Positions 39,337 to 50,000 of a stretch of 64,000 bases of DNA are shown here, piece after piece (positions within the stretch are counted from its first letter, which is position 1; each line of letters begins with the position of its first letter). This stretch comes from Blastocladiella emersonii ATCC 22665 (lineage: Eukaryota; Blastocladiomycota; Blastocladiomycetes; Blastocladiales; Blastocladiaceae): assembly GCA_025594325.1 (NCBI GenBank), contig JANHCV010000008.1, positions 248,001 to 312,000 of the forward strand. Direction: 5' to 3'. Made by a program: the position numbers and the translations under genes. The notes under the pieces were generated by a model. That model saw only the letters and a program-made list of their open reading frames with translations. It made no database searches and had not been told where the DNA came from.

Positions 39337-42300
39337 CTACTCAGCACTGCGCTCGTCCACAACAGGTGCGTCCTCTTTTGTCTCCTCACCTCCCGCCGAC
39401 GTCGATTGCGAACCGCCCCTCAAAATGAACTCGAATGCGGCCGCGTGGAGCTCTTTGAAGTCGGACCATCCGCGCAACTCGATGGTACCGGGCGCAAGCT
39501 GGATTTTGTGATTGGCCTTGTACACTCGTTTGGTAATGCCCGCAGCGCCAGTCCCGTCCTCCTGCCCGGGCAAGTTGGCGTCCATGACCACGGCGTTGTC
39601 GGCCGCGACGTTAAGAACAGCCGACGACGCGATATTCGCACACGCAAACTCGAGAACAACTCGGATAGCGGGTACGATACCGGGCGTAAGAGCGACATCG
39701 CGCGACGCGGTGACGGCGCGCTCCGAAAGCAACGGATCTGTGAATGCAATGACGAACGCGGCGCGGCTAGGCTGTGCGAGGACGCCCGATACGACGTAGC
39801 CGGCAGCAGCACACTCCGGGTACTGCTTGATGATCGGGTTGCGTCCAAGAAGCGGAAGAAACACGGTGAGTGGATGTGCGTCGAGAGCAAGGCGCATGTC
39901 GGCGAGGCCGCAGCGTGTGCCAAAGGTTTTGGTCGCGGATTTCGGGCCCTTTGAATTCTTGAAGTGCAGATCGGCCAGCCCGTGCGGCGAGACAGTCTCC
40001 GAAAACCAAGCAATCGCGCGATTCCATTCGGCCCGCTTGAGTAGATTGACGGCGAGCATGACCTGCAGCTTGGGAGTGCCGGGCGGGATCGTGACGGCTG
40101 AAACGTTGAGCGCCGCGGGAAGATTGTCGGCAATACAAGCGAGGACAACAAGAAGACGGTGCATGCACACCAATGTCGTCTTGATCGCGGTACTCTCAAC
40201 CCTGCAGTGCGTGAGCGATGTATCACCCGTCGCCGTCCCAACTGTGGTCCACAGCTGCTTGTACGCGTCAATGGAACGCGTCTCGCGGAGCAGCGGTGAA
40301 AGGTCGACACAGCTCGTGTCCGAGTAACCGCACAGGATTTGCGCAAACTGGCGGCGGGTAACGGGATTGTCAAGGACGCGGTCAAGCGCGCGGAGCACTG
40401 TAAGCGTGTAGACGGCATTGTGAGGCGACGTTGGGTGCGCGGTTGGGCAAAGACAAAGCAGTCGCGCAGCGTCAGCAGACACAGACTCGACTGCCTGAGT
40501 GACGGTCTCAAAGTGCCCAGCTGTGTTTGGCGACGAGGCTGAGGCCACGGAGCGGAGCAAGCTGTCGTCCACTGACGCGGAGTGTGTGTCGGCCACAGCA
40601 CGTTGGTCCAAATCGGTGCTGGGTACAGCGGCCGACTCAACTGAAAGCGACGGCTGAGCCAAGGCGCGGGTCATGACGCGATTGCGATCCAGAAGTAATG
40701 TCGACGCATGAGGAGGGTCGAAGGGTATCTGCTCCAGCTCAGATTCGTGAAGTCGAGGGCGCTTGGATGCCCGTTCGCTGTTTGGCGGAACGACTGCAGG
40801 ACGACGCGTCGGCGGAGCGAGTGACATGGCGCTGGCGGGTTGAGTATCTACCGAGGCTGGCTGCGTTGAATCCTGTGCCGCAGCAATCGCAGTGTGTGAA
40901 TCAGTACCTCGAAGCAGTGGTCCCAGCGTCGTAGCTGTAGCCGCAGGCTGGACAGCAGGCAGCGGGTTGGCACTGAGCCGCCAGGCGGAAGTTACCGCGG
41001 AAATGGCGGGTTTGCGCAGCTGAGTCGTCGGCGATGGCAGAACGGGAGCAAAGTTCAAGTCCTGCGAAGCTTGAGAGGGGCTAGGAATCATTGGCATAGG
41101 ATTCCCTTGGGTCGGTGCGGCAGTCGCATCAACGCTACTCGTCTGCATGGCTGGCTGATTGCGAACGGCAAGCGAGCCGGCGTAATGAGGCACTAAGCGC
41201 AGATGCTGTCGATGATATAGAGTGTTGTACTTCGCGGGCGGATACGGCTACCGATGATAGGTCAAGTCAGCCCCGCAATGTAAGCAATCGCGTTTGACTC
41301 GAGCGTACCCAGTTGGCGAGAGCTTGAGATGAGGGGAACGAAGTAGACGCTGGCCCTCCAGCCTGCGAAGCCAAGTGCGATGCAAGAAACGGGTTGCACT
41401 GGTAGAAGCTGCCCGAACGAGCCGATTGATAATCATCGAGTGCTGAGACAGCACCGTTCAGCGAGAGATGCGATGAGGCAGCCGGATCATACGCGGGAAC
41501 ATGGGCGTCGGGCAGCGGATTCGATGGCGCTGCCAACTGCGTCGTTGTGGAGTCTGAAGCAGATGCGCGACGGTCTGAGGCCACATTGAGGTTCGGCAGC
41601 CCCGTATTAACGCGGTCAAACGCAGCCAAACCAGTGTTGCTGTCAACTGGACTCGTGAAGGGGGTGATCGAGGCCATGCACGCCCGACCACTGCTGTCGC
41701 GTAAGAAGAGTCGCGTCAAACGACCGTCATCGGCCTTCCACGCACGGAAATCACTGACAACCGGATCCGACCGCGCAGCAGCCAGAATGTAGTCAGCGAT
41801 CCGCTCCGCAGGCGCTGCAGTTGCGCACGTGGCGCTGATAGCGCTGGCTGCAGGTTGAAGCAGGCCAACTCGATCGGAAGCGAGCTCGCTGGACTCGGAA
41901 CGCGGTGCGACGTGGGGCTCAGCAGCAGCAGGAGCAGAAGCGCAACCTCCGCCATCGTCTGCGAGGACGAGTGGGTCAAGGTCAGCTCATCGAAGGTTGG
42001 CGCGGATCAGGGAGGGAGCAAGAGCCGTACCGCTAAGAGTTTTGTACATGTCAGAGTCCAACGACGCCGTGCCAGTCGAGTTACCACCCGTGGAAGTGGT
42101 CGGAACTTCAATTGCGTGAACGCCGAGCAACTCGCTCACTTTCGCCGCGAGCTGCACATCAAGTGGCCGAACCCGCACAGCGAACTCGACAAGCCGAGGA
42201 AGAATTGCAACAAAGGCCTCGATTCGCTGGTCCAGCGCTATGTCGTTCAATCCAAGCGTTTGAAGCGGGTCCTCGCCCGCGTATATGGCCGAGTGCACCG

Positions 42301-43002
42301 ACTCCACGTCCTTGCACAACCTGCGAAGCTCGCAATAGAACCCGGCCGCGTCCGTCCACGACTTTCGAGGTTCCATGAAGTAAGCAGCCGGTTCCCCGTC
42401 GACTGCGGTTCCAAGTACACCGCGCAAGAAGTCGTCGAAATTGCTCTCGGTCGGGTGCCCCGCGCGGAACACGCAAAAGTCCGTCTCCACAGCACCAGAT
42501 TCGCGGTGAAGGCTCACTAGAGTGAGAGCAGCGCGATTATCGTGCACGCATGGGAACACGATGAGGTCGGGCGCGTCGCGTACAGCATCCGCGAACAAGC
42601 GAGCAAGCGGGGCCGGTTCGTGCAAGTCGGTGGAACCGGGTTGGACATCATTGTTGCGAAAAACAGCAAACGCGCGCTCGAGAAGGTTCACTGGAGCGAC
42701 AAGGATGCGCTTGCTGAGGTGCCGAGGCAAACAAGCGATGACCGCCTGCGCGAGCAGCTCAGCAAGTGCTGGGTCAAGGGCGCAAGTCGGACTCAGGAAT
42801 CCATGAAGAGGGGCTGATTCGACTGTGCTACCGGTCGTGGTCGAGCTAAAGACAACGGGCGAGGCATGGTGCCTGGCAAGCAGGTCGACGAGGGTGACCG
42901 CCGACTCCACTTTGAGGACGCGAGCATAATACAAGAAGGCGGATGTCAGCTGACGTCCAAGACAGATAATGCATGTAGTTACATACGCGAGAAGGTCGTC
43001 AT
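39337..43002 (-). CDS. Family B member 5, multi-exon, apparently intact
   Basis: Exon 1 is 42987-43002 (ATGACGACCTTCTCGC; donor GTATGT). Exon 2 starts at 42909 after TCAAAG (ESAVTLVDLLARHHASPVVF) and carries the N-terminal domain (ILVAPVNLLERAFAVF, PDLIVFPCVHDN, FCVFRAGHPTE, RIEAFVAILPRLVEFAVR) to about 42.03 kb. The middle block is at 41.27-41.8 kb (RIADYILAAARS, GRLTRLFLRDSSGRACMASI). The last exon (from ~41.19 kb) has a disordered section with SKRPRL, then the C-terminal domain (YTLTVLRALDRV, QFAQILCGYSDTSCVDLSPL, MHRLLVVLACIADNL, GTPKLQVMLAVN, AHPLTVFLPLLG, IRVVLEFACANIASSA, PGQEDGTGAAGI, LRGWSDFKELHAA). No interruptions are seen in the conserved parts, so this and member 1 are the best templates for the family. 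No homologous known domain recognised. Confidence 0.75.
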
Positions 43003-43070
43003 GGTCATGGATTGCATTGGGGGACGGGAGAAGTGAGCTCGGTTCCGGCGTGCGAATCAAGGAAGCCACG

Positions 43071-43107
43071 ACCACGTGACACCATTCGAGATGAGCGTCG
43101 CGTCCGC
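43071..43107 (-). promoter_or_regulatory. Promoter module of family B member 5
   Basis: CCACGTGAC at 43072-43080 and GAGCGTCGCGTCC at 43093-43105, a degenerate ACGCGT box, about 70 bp from the ATG at 43002. Confidence 0.5.
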
Positions 43108-43324
43108 AGGGAACCCTGCCTGGTGCCGTGTCCCCGGCTCTGTTCTCGACAAGTGCAAGCCTCCTTCGTCAAGCTAAACACCTCATGCTTGCTTGCCGCC
43201 GCGAACAACTTTCGCTACCAACGTTTAGTTCGACTGTTTCAGAGTGAAAACCAGAGTTGATGTATACATGGATCTCACCGCCCCAATTCGAGCACGCGCT
43301 TTGCCGCTGGAGTGGTTCCGCCGC

Positions 43325-46300
43325 TCACAGCGCGTCCGCGATGGTCTCCTCGCCCGCCGCCTCGTCGGCGCGCGCACCGTAGGCACCGCCGCTCGCGATC
43401 ACGTCAAATGTGGCCGCGTGACGCTCCTTGAAATCTTCCCATCCACGCAGCTCGATCGGGCCGAGTGAAATCTTGAATCGGCCGCTACCAGCAATCTGGA
43501 CCCGCACCTGAAGCTCCGTTGGGTCACTTTCTTCACCTTGGCCAAGCGAGTCTGCATGAACAAGCCCGACGCGCCCAGTCATGACATCAAGCGTGTACGG
43601 GCGCTTTACGTTGGCGCAAACCAGTTCAAGAACGACGCGGATGCAGGGCGCGAGCTCGGGTACCTGCAGAATCTCGCGGGTCGCCGCGATGGCGCGTTCG
43701 GCGAAAGCGGGATCAGCAAACGCGATGATGAAGGAGGCGCGACTTGAATGCGAAAGGACGCTTCCCGCGACACGGCCAACAGCCGTGCACTCGGGATACT
43801 GCTTGACAATGCGGTGCTGGTCGAGAAAGGACAGGAACATGGCAAGCGGGTGCGCATCGAGCGCGCTGCGCAAAATGGTCGCAGCACGTCAGGTGCCGTG
43901 ACGCCGAGTACCATTAGCCGCCTCCTCCTCTTGCGCCCGTGCCCCATTTGAAGCCAGGTCGGCAAGCCCGACAGACGAGACGGTCGCTGCGAACCAGGAG
44001 AGAACATGGGCCCACTTGGAATGCCACAGGTGGTAAATGGCGACCATAACCTCAAGTTTGGTCGTGCCGGGCGGGACATCCACACAGTCAACTCCGAACA
44101 CCACAGCGAGATGGTCTGCCGCACATGCGAGAACGACAACCAGCCGGTGAATACTCACGAGAATCGTCCGGGTCAGCGTCCACTCGAATCTGTGGTTATA
44201 GGCAAGCTCTGAGCCTGTTGCCACGCCCACCGTCGCCCAAATGTGCCTGTACTCGTCAGTTGATCGTCTCTCGCTGAGAAGAGGTACGAGATCGAGGTCG
44301 CGCGTGTCGGAAATGCCGCACAGCAGCTCGGAAAACTGGCGACGCGCAACAGGGTCGTCGAAGATGCGGTCGAGAGCACGCAGAACGGTGAGAGTAAAGA
44401 CGGCCACGCGAGGCGCGGCATCGTGCTTATCTGGACACAAGCAAAGCAGGCGTGCGAATTCGACTGCGATAGAGTCCGCATCCGGCGCCAAGACTGCCCA
44501 TTTCCTACTGCGGTCAGATTGACCAGCTGGGGATCAAGCTGGGCCTGAGAGAGAACCTGATTCCGAGTTCGTTTCGCTGGTCGAGTCAACGCGGGCAGAG
44601 CGTCCGCAGGTCGGCGCGTCGGTGGAGCGAGTGCGACTTCGCCCGCTGGCTGATGGTCGGGCGGCGGTACGCGAAGGCGGATGCGTATCCGAGGAACCGA
44701 GGTCGGCGGCGTCACCGCTGGAGGGCCAGATGCAGACGCAAGCGGTACCGTCGAGGTCGGCGTAGCGGGCGAAGGTGCCGGAGGCGAAGCATTTGGAGCC
44801 GATGACGACAGAGGAGGTACGACAACAGGCGACTGCAGTGGTAGAAGCGAGTCGCAAAGCTGTTGAGTTGTCGCGTTGGCAGCGGGCGGAACCGAGCGAT
44901 TTAAGCTCGTAGCGACGGTCCGAGATGACCCGTGCGTTAGCGTCGTAGTACCAGAGAAGGAGTTCGCTAGCGGCGGAGAAATCGGGGTCGGAAAACCGTT
45001 GGTCACGGCGCCATCGATGAACAAGGGAGGGTTCGAATGGACGAGCTGCATCGGATGTTGCGGATAATAGTTCATGCAGTAGAACGCGCCCTGATTGGGA
45101 TGGTATGCTGTGTGAGCAAGCTAAACAGCACCGTTCGTGTCAGCAAAAGAACAATACCCGCGGTCAGTCTCCGGTCGTACCCATGGTGCAATCGGTGCGG
45201 GCCACGGCAAGGGCGGCGACGGCAAGAACCCGCTGAAAAGGTGCGTGTGCACTGGTGAATTGCCTGTATTCGGAGAGGTGGATGGGACAGCGGCAGCTGC
45301 GTACGGGTACCCGTGGTACTGATAGCCGTACGAGAAAGCAGTATACTGCGCTTGGCCGTGATAATAGTGGCCATGCGCGACAGGAAGCTGGTGGATCATG
45401 AGCGTGACGGGAGCAAATCCACGCTGAGCCGAACGCACGGCGGGTGTGATTCCCGTCGAAACCCCTGCATGAGATGGAGCGGCATGGGTTGAAGAGACTG
45501 GGAGAGTAGGCGGCGGGGCGAGGGTATGACTGGCTGATTGCTGGGTCTAATCAAAAATCGGGTCAGCAGACGCTCATGTATCAGGGAAACGATTGAGGTG
45601 AGACACGCACGTTCCCAGGAACGACGCGGGCCGTGCTCCAATCGAAGGAAGAATCAAGCGAGGTGGCAGTTACGGCGCAGGTTCGGCCGAAATTATCGCG
45701 CAGAAGCACTTGGAGGGGAGGTCGCGCCAATAACGCTCAAATCCGAACGACTAGTTGGATGCGTACCCTCGAGCGGCAGGACGCGGGAATATATAGCCGG
45801 CTCCAAGCATCTGCTGACCTGAGCCCCGAGCTTACTCACCGCATCAGCAAGCTCAGGTCCAAGGGGTCGACGTCGCTCGGCAAACTCAACGAGCCGTGGA
45901 AGCACCGCGCAAGCTGCATCCGAGCGCCACGCATCCGACTGTTCGCCAAGCACAATCGCGTCAAGCGGATCCTCGCCCCGCGTACATGGCCAAGTGGACC
46001 GCCTCGACGCTCTCGCACACGAGCCGAAGCGCGCGATGGAACCCGGCCGCGTCCACCCAATCCGGCCGCGCGCCGATGAAAAGGACTGCTGGTTCGTCGC
46101 ATCCCGTCGCCGCTGCAATCAAGTCACGCAGAAATTCATCGCCGGTGCCGTCCAACGGGCGGCCCGCGCGGAACACGCAGAACCCAGTCTCGTCGTCATC
46201 GGGCTCGCGGTGAAAGCTGACGATGGTGACGGCGGCGCGGTTCTGCCGCACGCAAGGGAACAAGGTAAGGTCGCGTGAGTCGCGCAGGCAATCCGTGAAC

Positions 46301-46721
46301 CAGTGCGTGAGTTCGCTCGACGCGTGTGCCGCGGCAGCAGCAGCAGCAGCAGCAGCATCGGGTCGAGAAGTGCCCGAGGTTGAATAGACAAACACATTCT
46401 CGAGCGAGTTGACCGGAGCGACCAAGACGCGCTCGCGAACGTGCATCGGGAGCGAGGCGACCACCGATTGGGCGAGAAGCCGGTGTAAGCGTACAACCGG
46501 TGCCCAAGAAGGCGTGGAGCGCGTCGAAATTGACCAGGGCGCCGGTTCCTGGCAAGGCATACAGTTTGTGCGAGCCATGATGCGCCGCGAGCAAGTGCAC
46601 GACGGAATGCGCTGACTCCACTTTGACGTTGGCGGCGGCAGCGCGGTGCACATAGCGAGCAAGTTAGGCACAGACTCGTCCAGCCGTTTGCATGCAGTTA
46701 CATACGCGAGGGGCTCGCCAT
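43325..46721 (-). pseudogene. Family B member 6, full architecture but several breaks
   Basis: Exon 1 is 46706-46721 (ATGGCGAGCCCCTCGC; donor GTATGT) and exon 2 begins at 46620 after TCAAAG (ESAHSVVHLLAAHHGS). The N-terminal domain includes VLVAPVNSLENVF and a CAG-encoded run of ten alanines near 46340. Breaks: a frame change near 46.5 kb; one extra G in a G4 run near 45978 (AMYAG then EDPLDAIV); a missing G in a G3 run near 44500 (before VLAPDADSIAVEFARLL); and an in-frame TGA at 43889-43891 before LRSALDAHPLAMFL. The middle block is VLLRDNFGRTCAVTAT near 45.68 kb. A Tyr/His/Pro-rich segment lies at 45.1-45.4 kb. The C-terminal domain (LTVLRALDRIFDD, QFSELLCGISDTRDLDL, IRVVLELVCANV, LRGWEDFKERHAA) is complete apart from these breaks. 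Homopolymer indels could partly be sequencing errors. Confidence 0.7.
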
Positions 46722-46794
46722 TGCTTCATGCCACGAGGGGGTCGGCGGAGCGAGCTTCGCGGCGTCAAACGGCGCGAAACTCATCCCAGCCGCG

Positions 46795-46830
46795 TCACGT
46801 GACGCTGGCGTGATTTCCCGTCGCGTCTCG
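46795..46830 (-). promoter_or_regulatory. Promoter module of family B member 6
   Basis: TCACGTGA at 46795-46802, GCGTGATTTCCCG at 46808-46820 and TCGCGTCTCG at 46821-46830, about 75 bp from the ATG at 46721. Confidence 0.6.
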
Positions 46831-46839
46831 CGACTCGAA

Positions 46840-47137
46840 AGAAGCGTGGCCACCAACCACCGGCGTGCTGAAGCGCCGAATCGGCTGCATCGTGATGCAA
46901 GTAACGAATAATGACGCATCGCGCGCTCGCCGCTGCTGCGGCCAAACGCTCGGATTGAGCGACTTGAGTTTCTCAGGCGAGTCACAACAACTTGCTCGCT
47001 CCGCTTTCTAACGTGGGGAATTTCAACCAAGAACATGCATTGCAACATTGCAAAGTGAGGAAATGACAAAATTGTGACGTAGAGCGGCCAAAAGCCGCGC
47101 GCTTAGCACCTCGATCTTGACGTGACGCGACCACCAC
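46840..47137. other. Intergenic, no gene seen
   Basis: Separates the family B array from the 3' end of the LRR gene. An AT-rich patch lies near 47030-47090. Confidence 0.4.
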
Positions 47138-47581
47138 TCACGCGATCGTTACCTGGAGCGTCCGCGACCGCAATCCAAGCAGGATCCGGCGCCCGTCACC
47201 TTCGAGCTGACACTCGGAAACCTTGATCTCCTTCATCGCCGGTGAGACTCGGCCGACCAGCGCCGCGACAGCCGCGGCGGTCAAGACGCACTCCGCGAGC
47301 TGGAACTTGGTCAGCGCGCACGGCAAGTTGTGCGCGACGGCGTCGCCGTATTCGGGTTTCCGCTGGTTCGGGCTGTTCAAGCCGATCTCGAGGCCTTCAA
47401 GCGTCTCCGCCACGGCGCGCAAAAGTGAAGCGAGGGCGGCAGGTTTGAGGTAGACGCGGGTGACGGCCAGGTGACGAAGCTGGGTTTGCGCGATTCCAGC
47501 AGCGAGGTGGGCGATTCCGTCCTTGCCGAAACGGCCGCCCCGCAGTTCGAGACGCGCGAGGGACCGGGGCAGCGTTTGGAG
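47138..47581 (-). pseudogene. LRR gene, 3' half
   Basis: The - strand reads LQTLPRSLARLELRGGRFG, DGIAHLAAGIAQTQLRHLAV, TLEGLEIGLNS, CALTKFQLAECVLTAAAVAA and MKEIKVSECQLEGDGRRIL, ending VTIA and a TGA (47138-47140). These are leucine-rich repeats of the RNI type. The frame begins immediately after the transposon's left end; the 5' half is at 50001-50741. The target-site copy TTTGGAG at 47575-47581 marks the junction. Confidence 0.7.
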
Positions 47582-47756
47582 TATGGCGGCTCAAGCCCCG
47601 CCACCGCCCGCCACGGCATCGCGCTTTTGCAGATCGCACTTCGCGTCCGTGCGCCACACCACCACGTGATAAATGAACGCGTCTCCGCTGTCTCGCGCGG
47701 TCACATGAGCTCGCCTGATGCGAAGCGATCAATGAATGCGGTCGGCGGCGACGAAA
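47582..47756 (+). repeat. Left terminal inverted repeat, carries promoter-like module
   Basis: Identical to the reverse complement of 49826-50000. Contains CCACGTGATAAATGAACGCG followed by TCTCC, and GGTCACATGAGC, i.e. the local promoter module facing outward toward lower coordinates. Confidence 0.9.
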
Positions 47757-47809
47757 AATCAGGGGACGGTCACCGCGGCCGCCCGTTTCTAGCCCCGCAG
47801 AGCACGGCC

Positions 47810-48545
47810 ATGAAGCTGAATGCCCTACCCGTTTCCTTGGACGAGTTCGTGCACTTATGGTTTATCCATGGCTGCGACGACAAGGCGACGTCCGAGGAGC
47901 TCAAACGTCGCTATCTGAGTACGTGGCTCACCACCCTGTGGCTCACCACCCTCCACGGAGAAGCTCAAGGAGCGCGCAGACACCACGCGGCCGTGAGCTT
48001 CGAGCTTGTTTTGACGACCACGTCCGCTCCCTCGCGTAGTTTCGGCGTGTACTTGTTCGCTGGCGTCGACTCGTACTCGCGCATGATCTTCTACATACAC
48101 GCCGTCACGCGCAAGACGTCCATGGTCGCGTACAGCTGCTTCCGGTACGACTTTTCCTTGGACGCCCGCTCGCCCGCACTCGCGCTGACGCGCACAACGT
48201 GTTCGTAGCGCCGCGATCGGGGCGTAAGCATGTTCGACCAGGTTCTCGTCGACAGCGGGAGCGAGAGCAACCGGCTCGAGTTCGTGCAGGTCCAGCTTCA
48301 CAACCACCTTCCTCCGACCCGCGGCATGGGTCCCGCGGTCCAGCGCGTCGCGTCCACGGCCAACATCCGCGTCGAGTACCCGTGGCGGTACCCAAACCGC
48401 AGCGTATCCGAGCTGCGGCTTGGGACCCTCGACCGCATGGATATCGCGGCCATTTCCACCTCTCGGACCTCATGGACAAGTTCACGCGTGCGCGAGATCA
48501 GTCGCCCAACTGCCTGGATCTTGCGTCGAATTATGCTCCTACATC
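47810..48545 (+). pseudogene. Integrase/DDE-like remnant in the transposon
   Basis: From the ATG at 47810 the frame reads MKLNALPVSLDEF and DDKATSEELKRRYL, a helix-turn-helix-like start. It then has FGVYLFAGVDSYSRMIFYIH and AVTRKTSMVAYSCF, matching the GIDGYSR start (first catalytic Asp) of integrase-core proteins found in fungal and animal transposons. It stops at 48208. The next segment, NVFVAPRSGRKH or VLVDSGSESNRLEFVQVQL depending on frame, resembles the expected second Asp region (RSDHGGEN) but only after a frame change. No final Glu motif was located. A degenerate copy. Confidence 0.5.
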
Positions 48546-48866
48546 CTCACCTTCATCGAGATCACGAAGCAGCTCTCTGAATCGATTGAAATATAGTTGT
48601 GCACAACCTTGGCCATCTTGAGAAGAACTTGGGAGAACTCCATTGTGCGTTTCGACCCACAAATCGCTGGGTCGCGAGAATGAACAATTCGGCCATGGTT
48701 GGCACGATGGCCATGGTCATGGCCATCGTGATCCGTTCCGATCCCGCTCAAAGGACGCCAAAAAGCGAAGTAGGAACGAAAAGGGATACATTTTTTTGAC
48801 GTGGAAACGAAACAAGAGCGAGAATACGAGAACATGAGAAAACGAGATGCAGGGGTCGATTTGCAA

Positions 48867-49733
48867 CTAGATCGACCGCAGACTATGTTGAACCCAGCGA
48901 GCGGAGTTGATCGCGTGAAGCTTGAGGCCAGCGGGACCGTCGCACACCCCGCTTCTGCCAGGAACCGGCGCCTTGGCCTCGGCTGGCAGAACCGGGTCGA
49001 CGGGACGCTCGCGGGCCATGATCTGCGTGACGACGCACTGGGCCCCAGTGCCGCCGTGCATCTTGACGGAGGCGCAGCACCCGCGGTGCTCGGCGCGAAC
49101 TCTGGACAGCTTGGCGTTGAACTTGTTGACGGCTGCGGGGTACGAGGCGACGTGCTCCGCGATGTACGCGAGCTCGTTGAACGCACGCAGCGTACCATGA
49201 CCACGGAACTCGAGGAACTTGTTGAGCTGCCGCCGTAGGTGAACAATCAGCGCAGCAACAAACGTACCATCCGCTTCCGCGAGTTTGGTCAGCGGCGCGC
49301 TCTATAGCAAGTGCGACTTGGTGCATAAGTTCACAAGCGGGCGGGGTCCGCGGATCAGAGGCAAGACGCGCACCGACATGCTCGACCTGCGAGAAACAAT
49401 CGTCCACGGGGTGAGAAACGTCGCGTCGGGCAACGAGGCCCAGTTGTTGTCGACCTCGCAGCGGCCGCACCAGAGGATGGGTCGATCGAGAGCCATCGAG
49501 TCTATGATCTCCTCGGCGCAGCGGACGCACACCGCGAGCGAGCACGAACCGCACGCGTGAACGACAGGGTCTCACACGCCGGGTGGGCTAGATTATTGCC
49601 CGTGAGCGTCGGCGAACGATTCCATGCCAGCCGTGAAGGGAAAAAACGTACCACAGCGACTACAGACCGTGCTCTTGACCGCCGCGTCGTCATCGTCACC
49701 GTCAAAGTCGGTATAGAGTTGAACAGTCGCCAT
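48867..49733 (-). CDS. Cys-rich zinc-finger-like protein in the transposon, multi-exon
   Basis: Exon 1 is 49652-49733 (MATVQLYTDFDGDDDDAA, then STVCSRC; donor GTACGT). Exon 2 begins at 49570 (DPVVHACGSCSLAVCVRCAE, WCGRCEVDNNW), giving a cluster of C-x2-C pairs plus His that looks like a cross-braced or treble-clef zinc finger. Downstream exons near 49.30-49.39 kb (VEHVGARLASDP, ELMHQVALAIERAADQTR; donor GTACGT) join, at acceptor GGCAG, an exon reading LNKFLEFRGHGTLRAFNELA and KFNAKLSRVRAEHRGCCASV, ending HSLRSI and TAG at 48867. The splice site between exons 2 and 3 is unclear. Located on the opposite strand to the integrase remnant. It may be a DNA-binding accessory protein of the transposon or a captured host gene. 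Confidence 0.5.
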
Positions 49734-49825
49734 GGTGAACGTCTGCGTCGTAGTTGGGCCTCGAAAGCAGGATGAGGTCGGGCTAAGCAGGGCTCTCGCC
49801 AGCTGGTTGCAGCAACCGTTCCATA

Positions 49826-50000
49826 TTTCGTCGCCGCCGACCGCATTCATTGATCGCTTCGCATCAGGCGAGCTCATGTGACCGCGCGAGACAGCGGAGA
49901 CGCGTTCATTTATCACGTGGTGGTGTGGCGCACGGACGCGAAGTGCGATCTGCAAAAGCGCGATGCCGTGGCGGGCGGTGGCGGGGCTTGAGCCGCCATA
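49826..50000 (-). repeat. Right terminal inverted repeat, carries promoter-like module
   Basis: Exact reverse complement of 47582-47756. Its GAGACGCGTTCATTTATCAC module reads on the + strand, outward toward higher coordinates. Confidence 0.9.

Larger units (their letters stand above)
47582..50000. mobile_element. DNA transposon with perfect 175 bp terminal inverted repeats
   Basis: The ends 47582-47756 and 49826-50000 are exact reverse complements, starting TATGGCGGCTCAAGCCCCGC. Flanking 7 bp direct copies TTTGGAG lie at 47575-47581 and 50001-50007; an eighth base mismatches. The interior holds a + strand integrase-like remnant and a - strand Cys-rich multi-exon gene. The element interrupts an LRR gene. 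The perfect repeats indicate recent activity. Superfamily is unassigned: a ~7-8 bp duplication with long TIRs recalls hAT/KDZ or MULE-like groups, but the integrase-type core does not fit these simply. Confidence 0.85.

Noticed and set aside
46331-46356. CAG trinucleotide run as a functional repeat locus
   Set aside because: It encodes a short poly-Ala stretch in family B member 6. Similar short Gln/Ala runs occur elsewhere and nothing marks this one as special.
28905-46705. GTATGTAACTTCATGCAAT-like sequence as a promoter or initiator element
   Set aside because: It follows the ATG by exactly 16 nt in five genes and begins with a consensus GT donor; pairing with AG acceptors restores the frame in each, so a splice site explains it better.
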